This document shows, one piece after another, positions 1-7,556 of a stretch of 20,193 bases of DNA. The translations under genes were made by a program, and so were the position numbers. A model generated the notes under the pieces. The model ran no database searches. It was not told where the DNA came from and saw only the letters and a list, made by a program, of their open reading frames with translations. Where the stretch lies: positions 1-20,193 of IMG/VR virus record IMGVR_UViG_3300017788_000231; one strand, given 5' to 3'. Position 1 is the first letter of the stretch. Every line of letters begins with the position of its first letter. The stretch comes from a virus.

Positions 1-188
1 CAGGCCGAGATCCAACAGAATTTCAACAGCGTGGCCTGGAGGTACGGAGTATGAAGTTCTCCGGTGTTAACCCGCATCTAATGCTTTATATGGTATGTCT
101 AATGTGGCTGCCAATGCCAACTTCCTACGGTGGATCAAATACTGCGGCAGTAGGCGCGGGATTCACTAAATTGCTGTTGGTGCCCTAA
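1..188 (+). other. Uncertain 3' end of an upstream gene, probably degraded or frameshifted
   Basis: No single convincing gene can be read here. Frame 3 is open from the window edge to a TAA at 186-188 and ends in a plausible structural-protein tail (GGSNTAAVGAGFTKLLLVP). Frame 1 stops at 52-54. Frame 2 stops near 71 but afterwards reads a plausible stretch (YGMSNVAANANFLRW) up to a stop near 170. Protein-like text in two overlapping frames suggests a frameshifted or decayed fibre-type gene end, but it could simply be the genuine frame-3 C-terminus of a gene that starts outside the window. A late-promoter-like box begins immediately after it. Confidence 0.3.
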
Positions 189-189
189 C

Positions 190-197
190 GGTAAATA
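190..197 (+). promoter_or_regulatory. Late-promoter-like box GGTAAATA
   Basis: The box matches the core of the T4-like late promoter (TATAAATA) and lies 20 nt upstream of the 218 start, with a purine-rich AAAGAGAG between them as a possible weak ribosome site. The following bases (TATACAATAAAGAGA) resemble those after the boxes at 293 and near 6198, suggesting a shared promoter-leader module for the fibre genes. Confidence 0.5.
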
Positions 198-217
198 TAC
201 AATAAAGAGAGCGCGAT

Positions 218-283
218 ATGGCCATACAAACGATCAACATAGGTAATCAAGTAAACGACGGATTGGGTGATCTAAAATCGTAA
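218..283 (+). pseudogene. 21-codon stub of a phage structural-protein N-terminus
   Basis: The reading frame starts at ATG 218 as MAIQTINIGNQVNDG and ends at TAA 281-283 after only 21 codons. From memory of the family, this N-terminus (TINIG..VNDG.GDDL+.AF.KVN.NF) opens much longer tail-fibre or virion structural proteins in marine T4-like phages. Here one Asp of the usual GDDL is missing and the frame stops just after LKS, where the conserved AF.KVN part should follow. It retains a late-promoter-like box and a purine-rich leader. I read it as the remnant of a deleted structural gene. A real micropeptide or an assembly collapse at a repeat remain possible. Confidence 0.55.
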
Positions 284-292
284 TAACGCAAC

Positions 293-300
293 AGTAAATA
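293..300 (+). promoter_or_regulatory. Late-promoter-like box AGTAAATA
   Basis: The box lies 18 nt upstream of the 319 start, with the purine-rich GAAAGAG at about 304-310 as a possible ribosome site. It closely resembles the box plus leader at 190-215. Confidence 0.5.
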
Positions 301-318
301 TAAGAAAGAGAAAAGTCA

Positions 319-2013
319 ATGCCTACATATTCGATAATACCTTCGGGCACAGCACTATACGAAGGAGAAGCAGTTACTTTTACGATAAATTTAACAGATG
401 TTCAATTAGGATCTACCCTTTATTGGAATACTGTGCAGGTATCGGGAGTAATAACCACAACAACATTCACTGATCAGATCACCAGCGGATCTTTGACAGT
501 CACTGGAAACACCCTGTTTTTGACTAGAACTACAGCAGTGCAACCAGAAGAACAAACAAAGTCATTTAGGATAACTCTAATGACTGATTCTGAAAACGGT
601 GTTCCGGTGACTACTAGTGTTCCGGTGATCATAGAGGATTCAGAGCAGGCTCCCTCTTCATCGTCGCAGCCCCTGGTAGCATCGGGGGGATTTGCTGTCG
701 GAGATCCGCCCAAAATAGTCATAGATTCTAATGGGACTTCTTCCCTTACTAATGGTGTTTTTTCTGGAAATCTGTTTGTAGAGGGTGACATATCGAGGCT
801 TAATACTGAGGTAGAAATTGGAGACAAGATTGTAAGTTTAAACACAGAAATATCTTCGGATATTACTGCATTAAATGGGGGCATCGTTCTGAGAGGAACC
901 ACTAATAAAACGGTGTTGTGGACTTCGGTCGACACTATTGAAGCTTGGACTTCTAATCAAAATTTTAATTTAAACACCGGAAAAGCTTACCTAATTAATA
1001 ATGCACAGGTCATAAATTCTACCTCTTTGGGCGCAGGAGTTACCAGTTCTAGCCTAACTTCGGTGGGAACTATCAATACGGGTGTCTGGCAAGGCACTAT
1101 CATTTCCCCGCAGTACGGCGGGACGGGAATCAACAATGTCAACAAGACTATCACTTTAGGTGGTGACCTCCAGACCGCCGGCGCAGTAACACACAGCGGA
1201 GCCCATTCGTTGACCGTGACTACTACAGAGACCACATCAGTGACGTTGCCCGTTTCCGGCACGTTGATTTCTACTACTAGCACAGGTGCCGTAACTAATG
1301 CCATGTTGGCCAACAGCAGCATAACAGTCAATGGGGCCACTGTCTCATTGGGCGGCACTGTTAATACCCCAAATACTACCTATGCGATTTCAGCAGAAAC
1401 CGCCACAGGCGGAGTCAATCTAGCACTCACTGACAGCAGCAACACTGTGGATAATGTAAGATTTGCACAGGGAACCAATGTAACCATAGCGAGAACTAAT
1501 GCTGACACCATAACTATCTCGTCCACTGATACCACTTATTCGGCAGGCACCGGCGTCACGCTTACCGGAACTTCATTTAGTATAGGGCAGACCGTGGCTA
1601 CAAATTCGTCTGTGACATTTTCGTCGATCAACCTAGGGTCGGCTTCTGGAGCTACGACAGGACAGCTTAGAGCTTCAGACGATATCATCGCTTTCGCGTC
1701 ATCGGATCTCGCTCTGAAAGAAAATATATCAGTTATTACAAACAGTCTCGATAAAATCAAACAGTTAAAGGGCGTGGTCTACGATTGGACTGACGAATAC
1801 ATCCAGCGGAAAGGCGGATTAGATCCCGTGTATCTAAGAAAAACCGATGTGGGGTTGATAGCACAAGATGTAGAAAAGATATTGCCCGAAATAGTGGCTA
1901 AAAGACAGGACGGCTACCTAGCTATAAAATACGACAGGATCGTAGCATTGTTAGTAGAAGCGATCAAAGATCTTTCTTCAGAAATCGACGAGCTAAAGAA
2001 AAATGCCGGTTAA
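319..2013 (+). CDS. Tail-fibre-like protein with N-terminal Calx-beta-like domain and C-terminal S74 chaperone
   Basis: This 564-aa protein is a probable trimeric tail fibre or spike. Residues 1-115 form one Calx-beta-like beta-sandwich (YEGEAVTFTINL ... FRITLMTD) related to the repeats of the next gene. Residues about 130-455 are Ser/Thr/Gly-rich beta-repeat text typical of phage fibre shafts (GTINTGVWQGTIIS, YGGTGIN). Residues 461-564 are an intramolecular chaperone of the peptidase S74 family: SSDLALKENI, then VGLIAQDVE and a final helical segment. The Ser462-Lys467 spacing matches the S-x4-K catalytic dyad known from endosialidase tailspikes, so self-cleavage just before Ser462 after trimerisation is likely. 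It has its own late-promoter-like box, and its last 11 bases overlap the next gene, suggesting coupled translation. The fibre role is inferred from the domains; the receptor is unknown. Confidence 0.85.
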   Translation: MPTYSIIPSGTALYEGEAVTFTINLTDVQLGSTLYWNTVQVSGVITTTTFTDQITSGSLTVTGNTLFLTRTTAVQPEEQTKSFRITLMTDSENGVPVTTSVPVIIEDSEQAPSSSSQPLVASGGFAVGDPPKIVIDSNGTSSLTNGVFSGNLFVEGDISRLNTEVEIGDKIVSLNTEISSDITALNGGIVLRGTTNKTVLWTSVDTIEAWTSNQNFNLNTGKAYLINNAQVINSTSLGAGVTSSSLTSVGTINTGVWQGTIISPQYGGTGINNVNKTITLGGDLQTAGAVTHSGAHSLTVTTTETTSVTLPVSGTLISTTSTGAVTNAMLANSSITVNGATVSLGGTVNTPNTTYAISAETATGGVNLALTDSSNTVDNVRFAQGTNVTIARTNADTITISSTDTTYSAGTGVTLTGTSFSIGQTVATNSSVTFSSINLGSASGATTGQLRASDDIIAFASSDLALKENISVITNSLDKIKQLKGVVYDWTDEYIQRKGGLDPVYLRKTDVGLIAQDVEKILPEIVAKRQDGYLAIKYDRIVALLVEAIKDLSSEIDELKKNAG

Positions 2014-5000
2014 ATCATCGGGCCAGTTATCCTTCACAGATCTAGCCACTGAATTTCCAGACACTGCTCCTTTCTCTATCGCAGACTATTATCGAGGAGG
2101 TGGACTAGTTCCTGATGCGCCGGTTAACTCGCAGGTTCCGGTCGCCGGACCGATAAGATTTTCAAATTTTTATGGTGCTACCTATATACTCTATGCGTTT
2201 GGTACTATACCTACTAGTTTAAACGAAGGAGTATCGGGCGTATTTAACGTATCCACTGTAGGTATAGCTAATGGAACCACGTTGTATTGGACTATAAATC
2301 TCGCGGGTAATCTAAACAGCAGCGATTTTTCCGCGACCAGCGGCAGTTTCGTAATCAACACAAATGCAGGTAATTTTTCGATAACTACGATCGCTGACGA
2401 ACTCACAGAGGGTGCAGAAACATTCACAGTCAGCGTGAGGACAGGAAGCACTATCGGTCCGGTCGTAGCTACCAGCAATTCTGTGACCATCAACGACACA
2501 TCTCTGACGAGAACCTATGCGTTTGGTACCATACCCACGAACATCAACGAAGGCGGCTCAGCTACGTTCAACGTCACTACCACCAATGTGCCTAACGGCA
2601 CTACCCTTTATTGGACTATATTAAACAACACGACCACCAATGCTGATTTTTCCGCAACCAGCGGAAGTTTCACTATCAATTCAAACGCGGGTAGTTTTAC
2701 TGTGACACCTACAGCCGATCAACTCACAGAAGGCGCAGAATCATTCCGTGTAGAAGTGCGAACCGGCAGCACTTCGGGAACAGTGAGAGTAACCAGCAAT
2801 TCTGTGACAGTCAACGACACATCTCTGACGAGAACCTATGCGTTTGGTACCATACCCACGAGCATCAACGAAGGCAGCTCAGGTACGTTCAACGTCACTA
2901 CCACCAATGTGCCTAACAGCACTACCCTCTATTGGACCATATTAAACAACACGACCACCAATGCTGATTTTTCCGCGACCAGCGGAAGTTTCACTATCAA
3001 TTCAAACGCGGGTAGTTTCACCATATCTCCTAGAGCAGACACCACCACAGAGGGTGCAGAAACATTCCGTGTAGAAGTGCGAACCGACAGCACTTCGGGA
3101 ACAGTGAGAGTGACCAGTAATTTAGTGACCGTCAATGACACGTCTTTAAATCCTTCAACCTACTCTATAGGATCAACTAATATCGCTAGAATAATCGAAG
3201 GATATAACGCTTTTTTTACCGTATTTACTACAGGAGTAGCATCGGGGACGACATTGTATTGGAATATAGAAGGTGTGTCCGGACCGGCCCCTAACTTAGT
3301 TTCAACCGCGCTACTCAACGGATCGGCCGGAATCCTTCCGCAAGAAACACATTTCCTGGAAATTTTTAATAGTAGACGATTGGGAGATATCGACAACAAC
3401 GGCACTCTTAGTTCCTTTGACACTCTTCAACACATGAGATGGGCCTATGATACAACTGGGTCTGCGATCCCTTCCGATCAGTCAACATATATCGTAGACA
3501 CGCTTTATCCGAGACTTCGTAGCGACGCTACCAAATACTCCTATGTATACGGGCCTGCGGCCTCTACAGCTGACTTTTTATTCTCGCAGGGTTCTTTTGC
3601 AATAGGTACTAACGGCCAAGGCGGTATAACGATATCACCAATGCATGAGGCAGCAACCGGAGAAAATGACGAAACGTTTCGTATAAGATTATTTACCGAC
3701 GCAGCCCGCACTAATCTAGTAGCCACTAGCCATACCATAGCTATAGTCGAACCAACATACTCAGTGACTGTTCCGGCCAGTATCAACGAAGGAACCGCAG
3801 GAACATTTACTGTAAATACTGCCGGCGTTTCTAATTCTACTATCCTTTATTGGACCATATTAAACGTTACGACCACCAATGCTGATTTTTCCGCGACCAG
3901 CGGCAATTTCACCATCAACTCAAACACTGGTAGTTTTACTGTGACACCTACAGCAGACGCTGCCACAGAAGGTTCAGAAACCTTCCAAGTACAGATAAGA
4001 ACAACTAGCACCAGCGGTACTATCAGAGCCACTAGTTCGTCAGTCACCATAAATGACACGTCTCGGACTCCTGCGGCCACATACAACTTTGGTACCATAC
4101 CCACGAGCATCAACGAAGGCAGCTCAGGTACGTTCAACTTTACTACCGCCGGTGTGCCCAACGGCACTACCCTATATTGGACTATAAATCTCTCGGGTAA
4201 TCTAAACAGCAGCGATTTTTCCGCGACCAGCGGCAGTTTCACTATCAATTCAAACGCAGGTAGTTTTTCGATAACTACGATCGCCGATCAACTCACAGAA
4301 GGCGCGGAATCATTCACAGTCAGCGTGAGGACAGGCAGCTTTTCTGGGCCTGTGGTGCGGACTAGTAATTCCGTGACCATCAATGACACATCTCTGACGA
4401 GGACCTATGCATTTGGTACTATACCCACGAGCATCAACGAAGGCAGCTCAGGTACGTTCAATGTCACTACCACCAATGTGCCCAACGGCACTATCCTATA
4501 TTGGACGATAAATCTCGCGGGTAATCTAAACAGCAGCGATTTTTCCTCGACCAGCGGCAGTTTCACTATCAATTCAAACGCAGGCAGTTTTTCGATATCT
4601 ACGATCGCCGATCAACTCACAGAAGGCGCGGAATCATTCACGGTATCTATCAGGACAGGCAGCATTTCTGGGCCTGCGGTGCGGACCAGTAATTCCGTGA
4701 CCATCAATGACACATCTCTGACGAGGACCTATGCATTTGGTACTATACCCACGAGCATCAACGAAGGCAGCTCAGGTACGTTCAACGTCACTACCACCGG
4801 TGTGCCCAACGCCACTACCCTTTATTGGATAATATTGCATTCAACCACCGCAGGTGCAGATTTCATAACAGCCAGTGGAACATTCATTATTAACAGTAAC
4901 AGAGGCAGTTTTGTCGTATCTCCTACAGCAGACGCTATCACAGAGGGTGCCCAAACATTCCGTGTAGAAGTAAGAACAGATTCTTTTTCTGGAACCGTGA

Positions 5001-6199
5001 GAGCTACCTCTGGACTCGTCACTGTCAACGATACATCTACTTCCCCCACATACAACTTTGGTACTATACCCGCGAGCATCAACGAAGGCAGCTCAGGTAC
5101 GTTCAACGTCACTACCACCGGTGTGCCCAACGGCACTACCCTATATTGGGCGATAAATCTCACAGCAGTAGTCACTAGCGGCGATTTTCCCGCGACCAGC
5201 GGCAGTTTCACTATCAATTCAAATGCCGGCAGTTTCGTCGTATCTCCTAGAGCAGACGTTAGCACAGAGGGTGCAGAAACATTCACGGTATCTATCAGGA
5301 CAGGCAGCATTTCTGGTACTGTGGTGCGGACCAGTAATTCTGTGACCATCAATGACACATCTCTGACAGCTCCTGGGCAAGTTTCGAGAACTACGGCTGG
5401 AACTACAACATGGGTTTGCCCAACTGGCGTTACATCTGTCAGTGTGCTTTGTATCGGTGCTGGCGGTGGCGGAAAATATAATGGCGGTGGTGCCGGCGCT
5501 GGCGGGAACCTAGCTTACAGAAATAATATGACAGTGACACCCGGAGTTACATATTATCTAAGAGCCGGCACTGGTGGTCTAGGCAGCGCCTCCGGAACGG
5601 GAGATGCTGGCGTTGGTGGAACTTCGTGGTTTAATACCAGCAGTACTAGTGCAGGTACAATGATCTTTGCAGGGGGTGGCGATGGAGGTAAGGGAACCAG
5701 CGGATTTAGCGCTCCATATACTGCCCTTAGACAGGGCGGTCTTCCTAGCACCGCTACTCCACCGACAGCATCAAATGTTACCACGCATCGTGGGGGCCAA
5801 GGCGGTAATGGCAGCACTAGCCGAGGAGCAGGAGGTGGCGGTGCTGGCGGGTATACCGGTACCGGCGGCCGTGGCGCAGGAACCAACGGTAATGCTACTG
5901 GCGGTAATAACGGTGGTGGTGGTGGCGGATATAGCGGCAACGATCGAGGAGGTCTTGGTGGCGGTACCAGAATCTTTGGATCTGGCGCCAGTGGCAGTGG
6001 TGGTAGCAACGTTACTACAGGAATCGGCGGTAATGGTGGGGATGGCGGAACTGGAACTACTACAGCATACGGTAAAGGCGGCCCTGCTGATACCGGTAGT
6101 GCTACCAGCACCGCCCTTAATGGTACTAACGGTGCTGTGCGTATTCTATGGCCTGGTATTACTAGATCTTGGCCTAGCACCGGAATCGCCGATCAATGA
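2003..6199 (+). CDS. Giant fibre/adhesin: nine Calx-beta-like repeats, dockerin-like loop, glycine-rich tip
   Basis: This 1398-aa virion protein is probably a distal fibre or adhesin. Residues 1-62 are a short head common to T4-like marine phage fibre proteins (LSFTDLATEF, IADYYRGG, GPIRFSNFYGA). Residues about 63-1122 hold nine beta-sandwich repeats of about 107-108 aa with the pattern INEG..GTFNV, DFSATSGSF, TEGAE.F.V and VTINDTS, as in calcium-binding Calx-beta domains. Repeat 4 carries about 91 extra residues including a dockerin/EF-hand-like loop at 462-473. Residues about 1125-1375 are glycine-rich (GAGGGG, GGNNGGGGGG), like phage fibre-tip domains. The end, GAVRILWPG...SWPSTG, is a family signature I recall from marine phage fibres. 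The ATG at 2003 overlaps the previous stop and has no strong Shine-Dalgarno. Receptor binding is inferred. Confidence 0.8.
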   Translation: MPVKSSGQLSFTDLATEFPDTAPFSIADYYRGGGLVPDAPVNSQVPVAGPIRFSNFYGATYILYAFGTIPTSLNEGVSGVFNVSTVGIANGTTLYWTINLAGNLNSSDFSATSGSFVINTNAGNFSITTIADELTEGAETFTVSVRTGSTIGPVVATSNSVTINDTSLTRTYAFGTIPTNINEGGSATFNVTTTNVPNGTTLYWTILNNTTTNADFSATSGSFTINSNAGSFTVTPTADQLTEGAESFRVEVRTGSTSGTVRVTSNSVTVNDTSLTRTYAFGTIPTSINEGSSGTFNVTTTNVPNSTTLYWTILNNTTTNADFSATSGSFTINSNAGSFTISPRADTTTEGAETFRVEVRTDSTSGTVRVTSNLVTVNDTSLNPSTYSIGSTNIARIIEGYNAFFTVFTTGVASGTTLYWNIEGVSGPAPNLVSTALLNGSAGILPQETHFLEIFNSRRLGDIDNNGTLSSFDTLQHMRWAYDTTGSAIPSDQSTYIVDTLYPRLRSDATKYSYVYGPAASTADFLFSQGSFAIGTNGQGGITISPMHEAATGENDETFRIRLFTDAARTNLVATSHTIAIVEPTYSVTVPASINEGTAGTFTVNTAGVSNSTILYWTILNVTTTNADFSATSGNFTINSNTGSFTVTPTADAATEGSETFQVQIRTTSTSGTIRATSSSVTINDTSRTPAATYNFGTIPTSINEGSSGTFNFTTAGVPNGTTLYWTINLSGNLNSSDFSATSGSFTINSNAGSFSITTIADQLTEGAESFTVSVRTGSFSGPVVRTSNSVTINDTSLTRTYAFGTIPTSINEGSSGTFNVTTTNVPNGTILYWTINLAGNLNSSDFSSTSGSFTINSNAGSFSISTIADQLTEGAESFTVSIRTGSISGPAVRTSNSVTINDTSLTRTYAFGTIPTSINEGSSGTFNVTTTGVPNATTLYWIILHSTTAGADFITASGTFIINSNRGSFVVSPTADAITEGAQTFRVEVRTDSFSGTVRATSGLVTVNDTSTSPTYNFGTIPASINEGSSGTFNVTTTGVPNGTTLYWAINLTAVVTSGDFPATSGSFTINSNAGSFVVSPRADVSTEGAETFTVSIRTGSISGTVVRTSNSVTINDTSLTAPGQVSRTTAGTTTWVCPTGVTSVSVLCIGAGGGGKYNGGGAGAGGNLAYRNNMTVTPGVTYYLRAGTGGLGSASGTGDAGVGGTSWFNTSSTSAGTMIFAGGGDGGKGTSGFSAPYTALRQGGLPSTATPPTASNVTTHRGGQGGNGSTSRGAGGGGAGGYTGTGGRGAGTNGNATGGNNGGGGGGYSGNDRGGLGGGTRIFGSGASGSGGSNVTTGIGGNGGDGGTGTTTAYGKGGPADTGSATSTALNGTNGAVRILWPGITRSWPSTGIADQ
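2192..5369 (+). repeat. Nine in-frame tandem repeats of about 321-324 bp
   Basis: Units begin near 2192, 2513, 2834, 3158, 3755, 4079, 4403, 4727 and 5048, giving spacings of 321-324 bp except repeat 4 (597 bp, carrying an insertion). Many start with TATGCGTTTGGTAC or a close variant, followed by a conserved block encoding INEG. Copies 2 and 3, and copies 6, 7 and 8, share long near-identical DNA stretches. The repeats are coding and each encodes one Calx-beta-like domain. They could recombine with each other and are also prone to collapse in short-read assembly. Confidence 0.9.
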
Positions 6200-6205
6200 A
6201 ATATA
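6198..6205 (+). promoter_or_regulatory. Variant late-promoter-like box near GAAATATA
   Basis: The sequence GAAATATAC lies at the stop codon of the fibre gene and is followed by GAATAAAGGAACAG, paralleling the box-plus-leader at 190-211. It departs from TAAATA at one position. An AGGAA at about 6213-6216 serves as the ribosome site for the 6227 start. Confidence 0.3.
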
Positions 6206-6226
6206 CGAATAAAGGAACAGATAAAA

Positions 6227-6754
6227 ATGCCAACTACTAAAGTCACACTAGATTTCTATGATGATGTTTTTTATATCAAAGCCGTGGATTTCACCCATAA
6301 TTGGGCTACTAGAGGTAATTTCCTCAATACCGGATTTCCCTACTCAGAATCCGTGGCGCTGTTGACCTATGAACCTATGAGGAATAACTATTCTGTGGAA
6401 TATATCGGCGGCCAAACAGTGTCCGGTAGGGTAGAAGAGATCGTCTGGATAGAACAAAATCTTGATCAACTAATCGCGCACGCCAAAGAAGAAAAGCAGG
6501 CACTGGCTAATGTAGTTCCGACCATAAGACAGATGAGAAAACAAAAACTAGATGAAACCGATTGGATGGTCCAACGGCATCAAGAAGAGCTATTGTCCGG
6601 TAATCCTGTTACATTAGACGAGGAACAGTTTCAGGTATTATTGGGATGGAGACAATGGATGAGAGAGATTCCTGATAATTACCCTGGAATAGATCTAGAC
6701 GGTGCTTCCACGGCTCTAATATGGGCCGAATTACGTTTATCAGACGAAGATTAA
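6227..6754 (+). CDS. Tail-fibre assembly chaperone-like protein
   Basis: This 175-aa soluble protein lies directly downstream of the two fibre genes. Residues about 98-150 (RQMRKQKLDETDWMVQRH, then EEQFQVLLGWRQWMREIP) match the pattern R..KL..TDWM..RH.....L...Q...L..YRQ.LR.IP found in phage tail assembly chaperone and fibre assembly proteins. The N-terminal 90 residues are a beta-rich segment I cannot assign. By position and motif it probably helps fold or attach the preceding fibres. It might instead be a minor structural protein. The ATG at 6227 has AGGAA 10 nt upstream. Confidence 0.6.
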   Translation: MPTTKVTLDFYDDVFYIKAVDFTHNWATRGNFLNTGFPYSESVALLTYEPMRNNYSVEYIGGQTVSGRVEEIVWIEQNLDQLIAHAKEEKQALANVVPTIRQMRKQKLDETDWMVQRHQEELLSGNPVTLDEEQFQVLLGWRQWMREIPDNYPGIDLDGASTALIWAELRLSDED

Positions 6755-6763
6755 AAACGGTTA

Positions 6764-6771
6764 GGTAAATA
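6764..6771 (+). promoter_or_regulatory. Late-promoter-like box GGTAAATA, 5 nt before the neck gene
   Basis: The box ends exactly 5 nt before the ATG at 6777, and no Shine-Dalgarno follows it. The bases between are TAACT, echoing the CTAT that often follows TATAAATA in T4 late promoters. Transcription starting at the usual distance would begin at or near the start codon. Confidence 0.5.
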
Positions 6772-6776
6772 TAACT

Positions 6777-7553
6777 ATGCCGACCACTGAAGTTACTAAT
6801 CTCGAAACCGCCAAGACCAAAGTCTACAAATATGTGGCCAACATGCTGGGCGAAGGTATCGTTGACGTCGAGCTAGATGCCACCCACTACGAAACTGCCT
6901 TAGAACGTGCTCTAGGAAAATATCGCCAAAGAGGAGACAGTTCGGTAGAAGAAAGCTATATGTTCCTTACTTCGGTAGAAAATCAAAATACCTATGTTTT
7001 GCCTAAAGAAGTCATCGAAGTTAGGCAGGTTTTCCGCAGGAGCATAGGATCGAGATCGGGCAGCGGCCAAGGCGGCACTATATTCGAACCATTTAATCTA
7101 GCCTACACTAACACCTATCTGCTCAGCAGCAGCAACATGGGCGGGATATTAACCTATGAACTTTTTGCACAATATCAGGAAATGATCGGACGCATGTTTG
7201 GTAGCTTTATAGAATTTAAATGGAACAATCAAACTAAGCATCTAACCCTGATGCAGCGTCCTAGGAACTCGGACGAAGAACTCATGCTTTATACCTATAA
7301 TTATAGGCCAGATATATCTATATTAAATGACACCTATGCCAGCCAATGGATCAAAGACTACACGTTGGCAAATTGCAAACTCATGTTAGGACAGGCTCGA
7401 GAGAAATTTGCGCAAATTGCTGGCCCGCAAGGCGGAACTACCCTGAATGGTGCAGCTTTAAAAACAGAAGCGGTTTCGGAGATAGAAAAGCTAGAAAAAG
7501 AACTTAGCGAGCAGGTGGCAGGTGGTCGAGGCTATACCTTTATAATAGGATAG
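6777..7553 (+). CDS. 13: Neck protein (T4 gp13-like)
   Basis: This 258-aa protein resembles the T4 gp13 neck/head-completion family, whose T4 member is about 309 aa. In T4 this protein sits with gp14 at the portal after DNA packaging and provides the site where the tail joins. Recognisable parts are the N-terminal helical segment (AKTKVYKYVANMLG, then YETALERALGKYRQRGDSS), the central SYMFLTSVENQNTYVLP...EVIEVRQVFRR, the mid-protein EFKWNNQTKHLTLMQRPR and the C-terminal WIKDYTLANCKLMLGQAR...KFAQIAGPQGG. In T4 gp14 and gp15 follow immediately, but here a nucleotidyltransferase-like gene does. The late-promoter-like box lies 5 nt upstream of the start, with no Shine-Dalgarno. Confidence 0.85.
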   Translation: MPTTEVTNLETAKTKVYKYVANMLGEGIVDVELDATHYETALERALGKYRQRGDSSVEESYMFLTSVENQNTYVLPKEVIEVRQVFRRSIGSRSGSGQGGTIFEPFNLAYTNTYLLSSSNMGGILTYELFAQYQEMIGRMFGSFIEFKWNNQTKHLTLMQRPRNSDEELMLYTYNYRPDISILNDTYASQWIKDYTLANCKLMLGQAREKFAQIAGPQGGTTLNGAALKTEAVSEIEKLEKELSEQVAGGRGYTFIIG

Positions 7554-7556
7554 TCT

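Noticed and set aside
474-1358. Minus-strand open frames antisense to the 564-aa fibre gene
   Set aside because: They are Val/Pro/Thr-rich shadows of Thr/Ser/Gly-rich coding sequence, without start signals or domains.
2191-5358. Several minus-strand open frames across the fibre repeats (for example 2191-2499, 3847-4248 and 4822-5358)
   Set aside because: They recur with the repeat period and resemble each other only because they are antisense to the repeated coding units; none has a ribosome site.
2192-5369. CRISPR array or noncoding satellite
   Set aside because: The period is about 324 bp, in frame, and each unit encodes a complete beta-sandwich domain, so this is a protein repeat.
5554-6180. 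208-codon minus-strand open frame rich in proline
   Set aside because: It is the antisense of the glycine-rich fibre tip: GGN codons read as NCC (Pro/Ala/Leu text) on the other strand, with no ribosome site and no recognisable domain.
5667-6212. 181-codon open frame on the same strand as the fibre tip, one frame over
   Set aside because: GC-rich glycine repeats lack stop codons in other frames. The product is low-complexity Ala/Val text, and the in-frame glycine-rich domain with its GAVRILWPG end is clearly the real protein.
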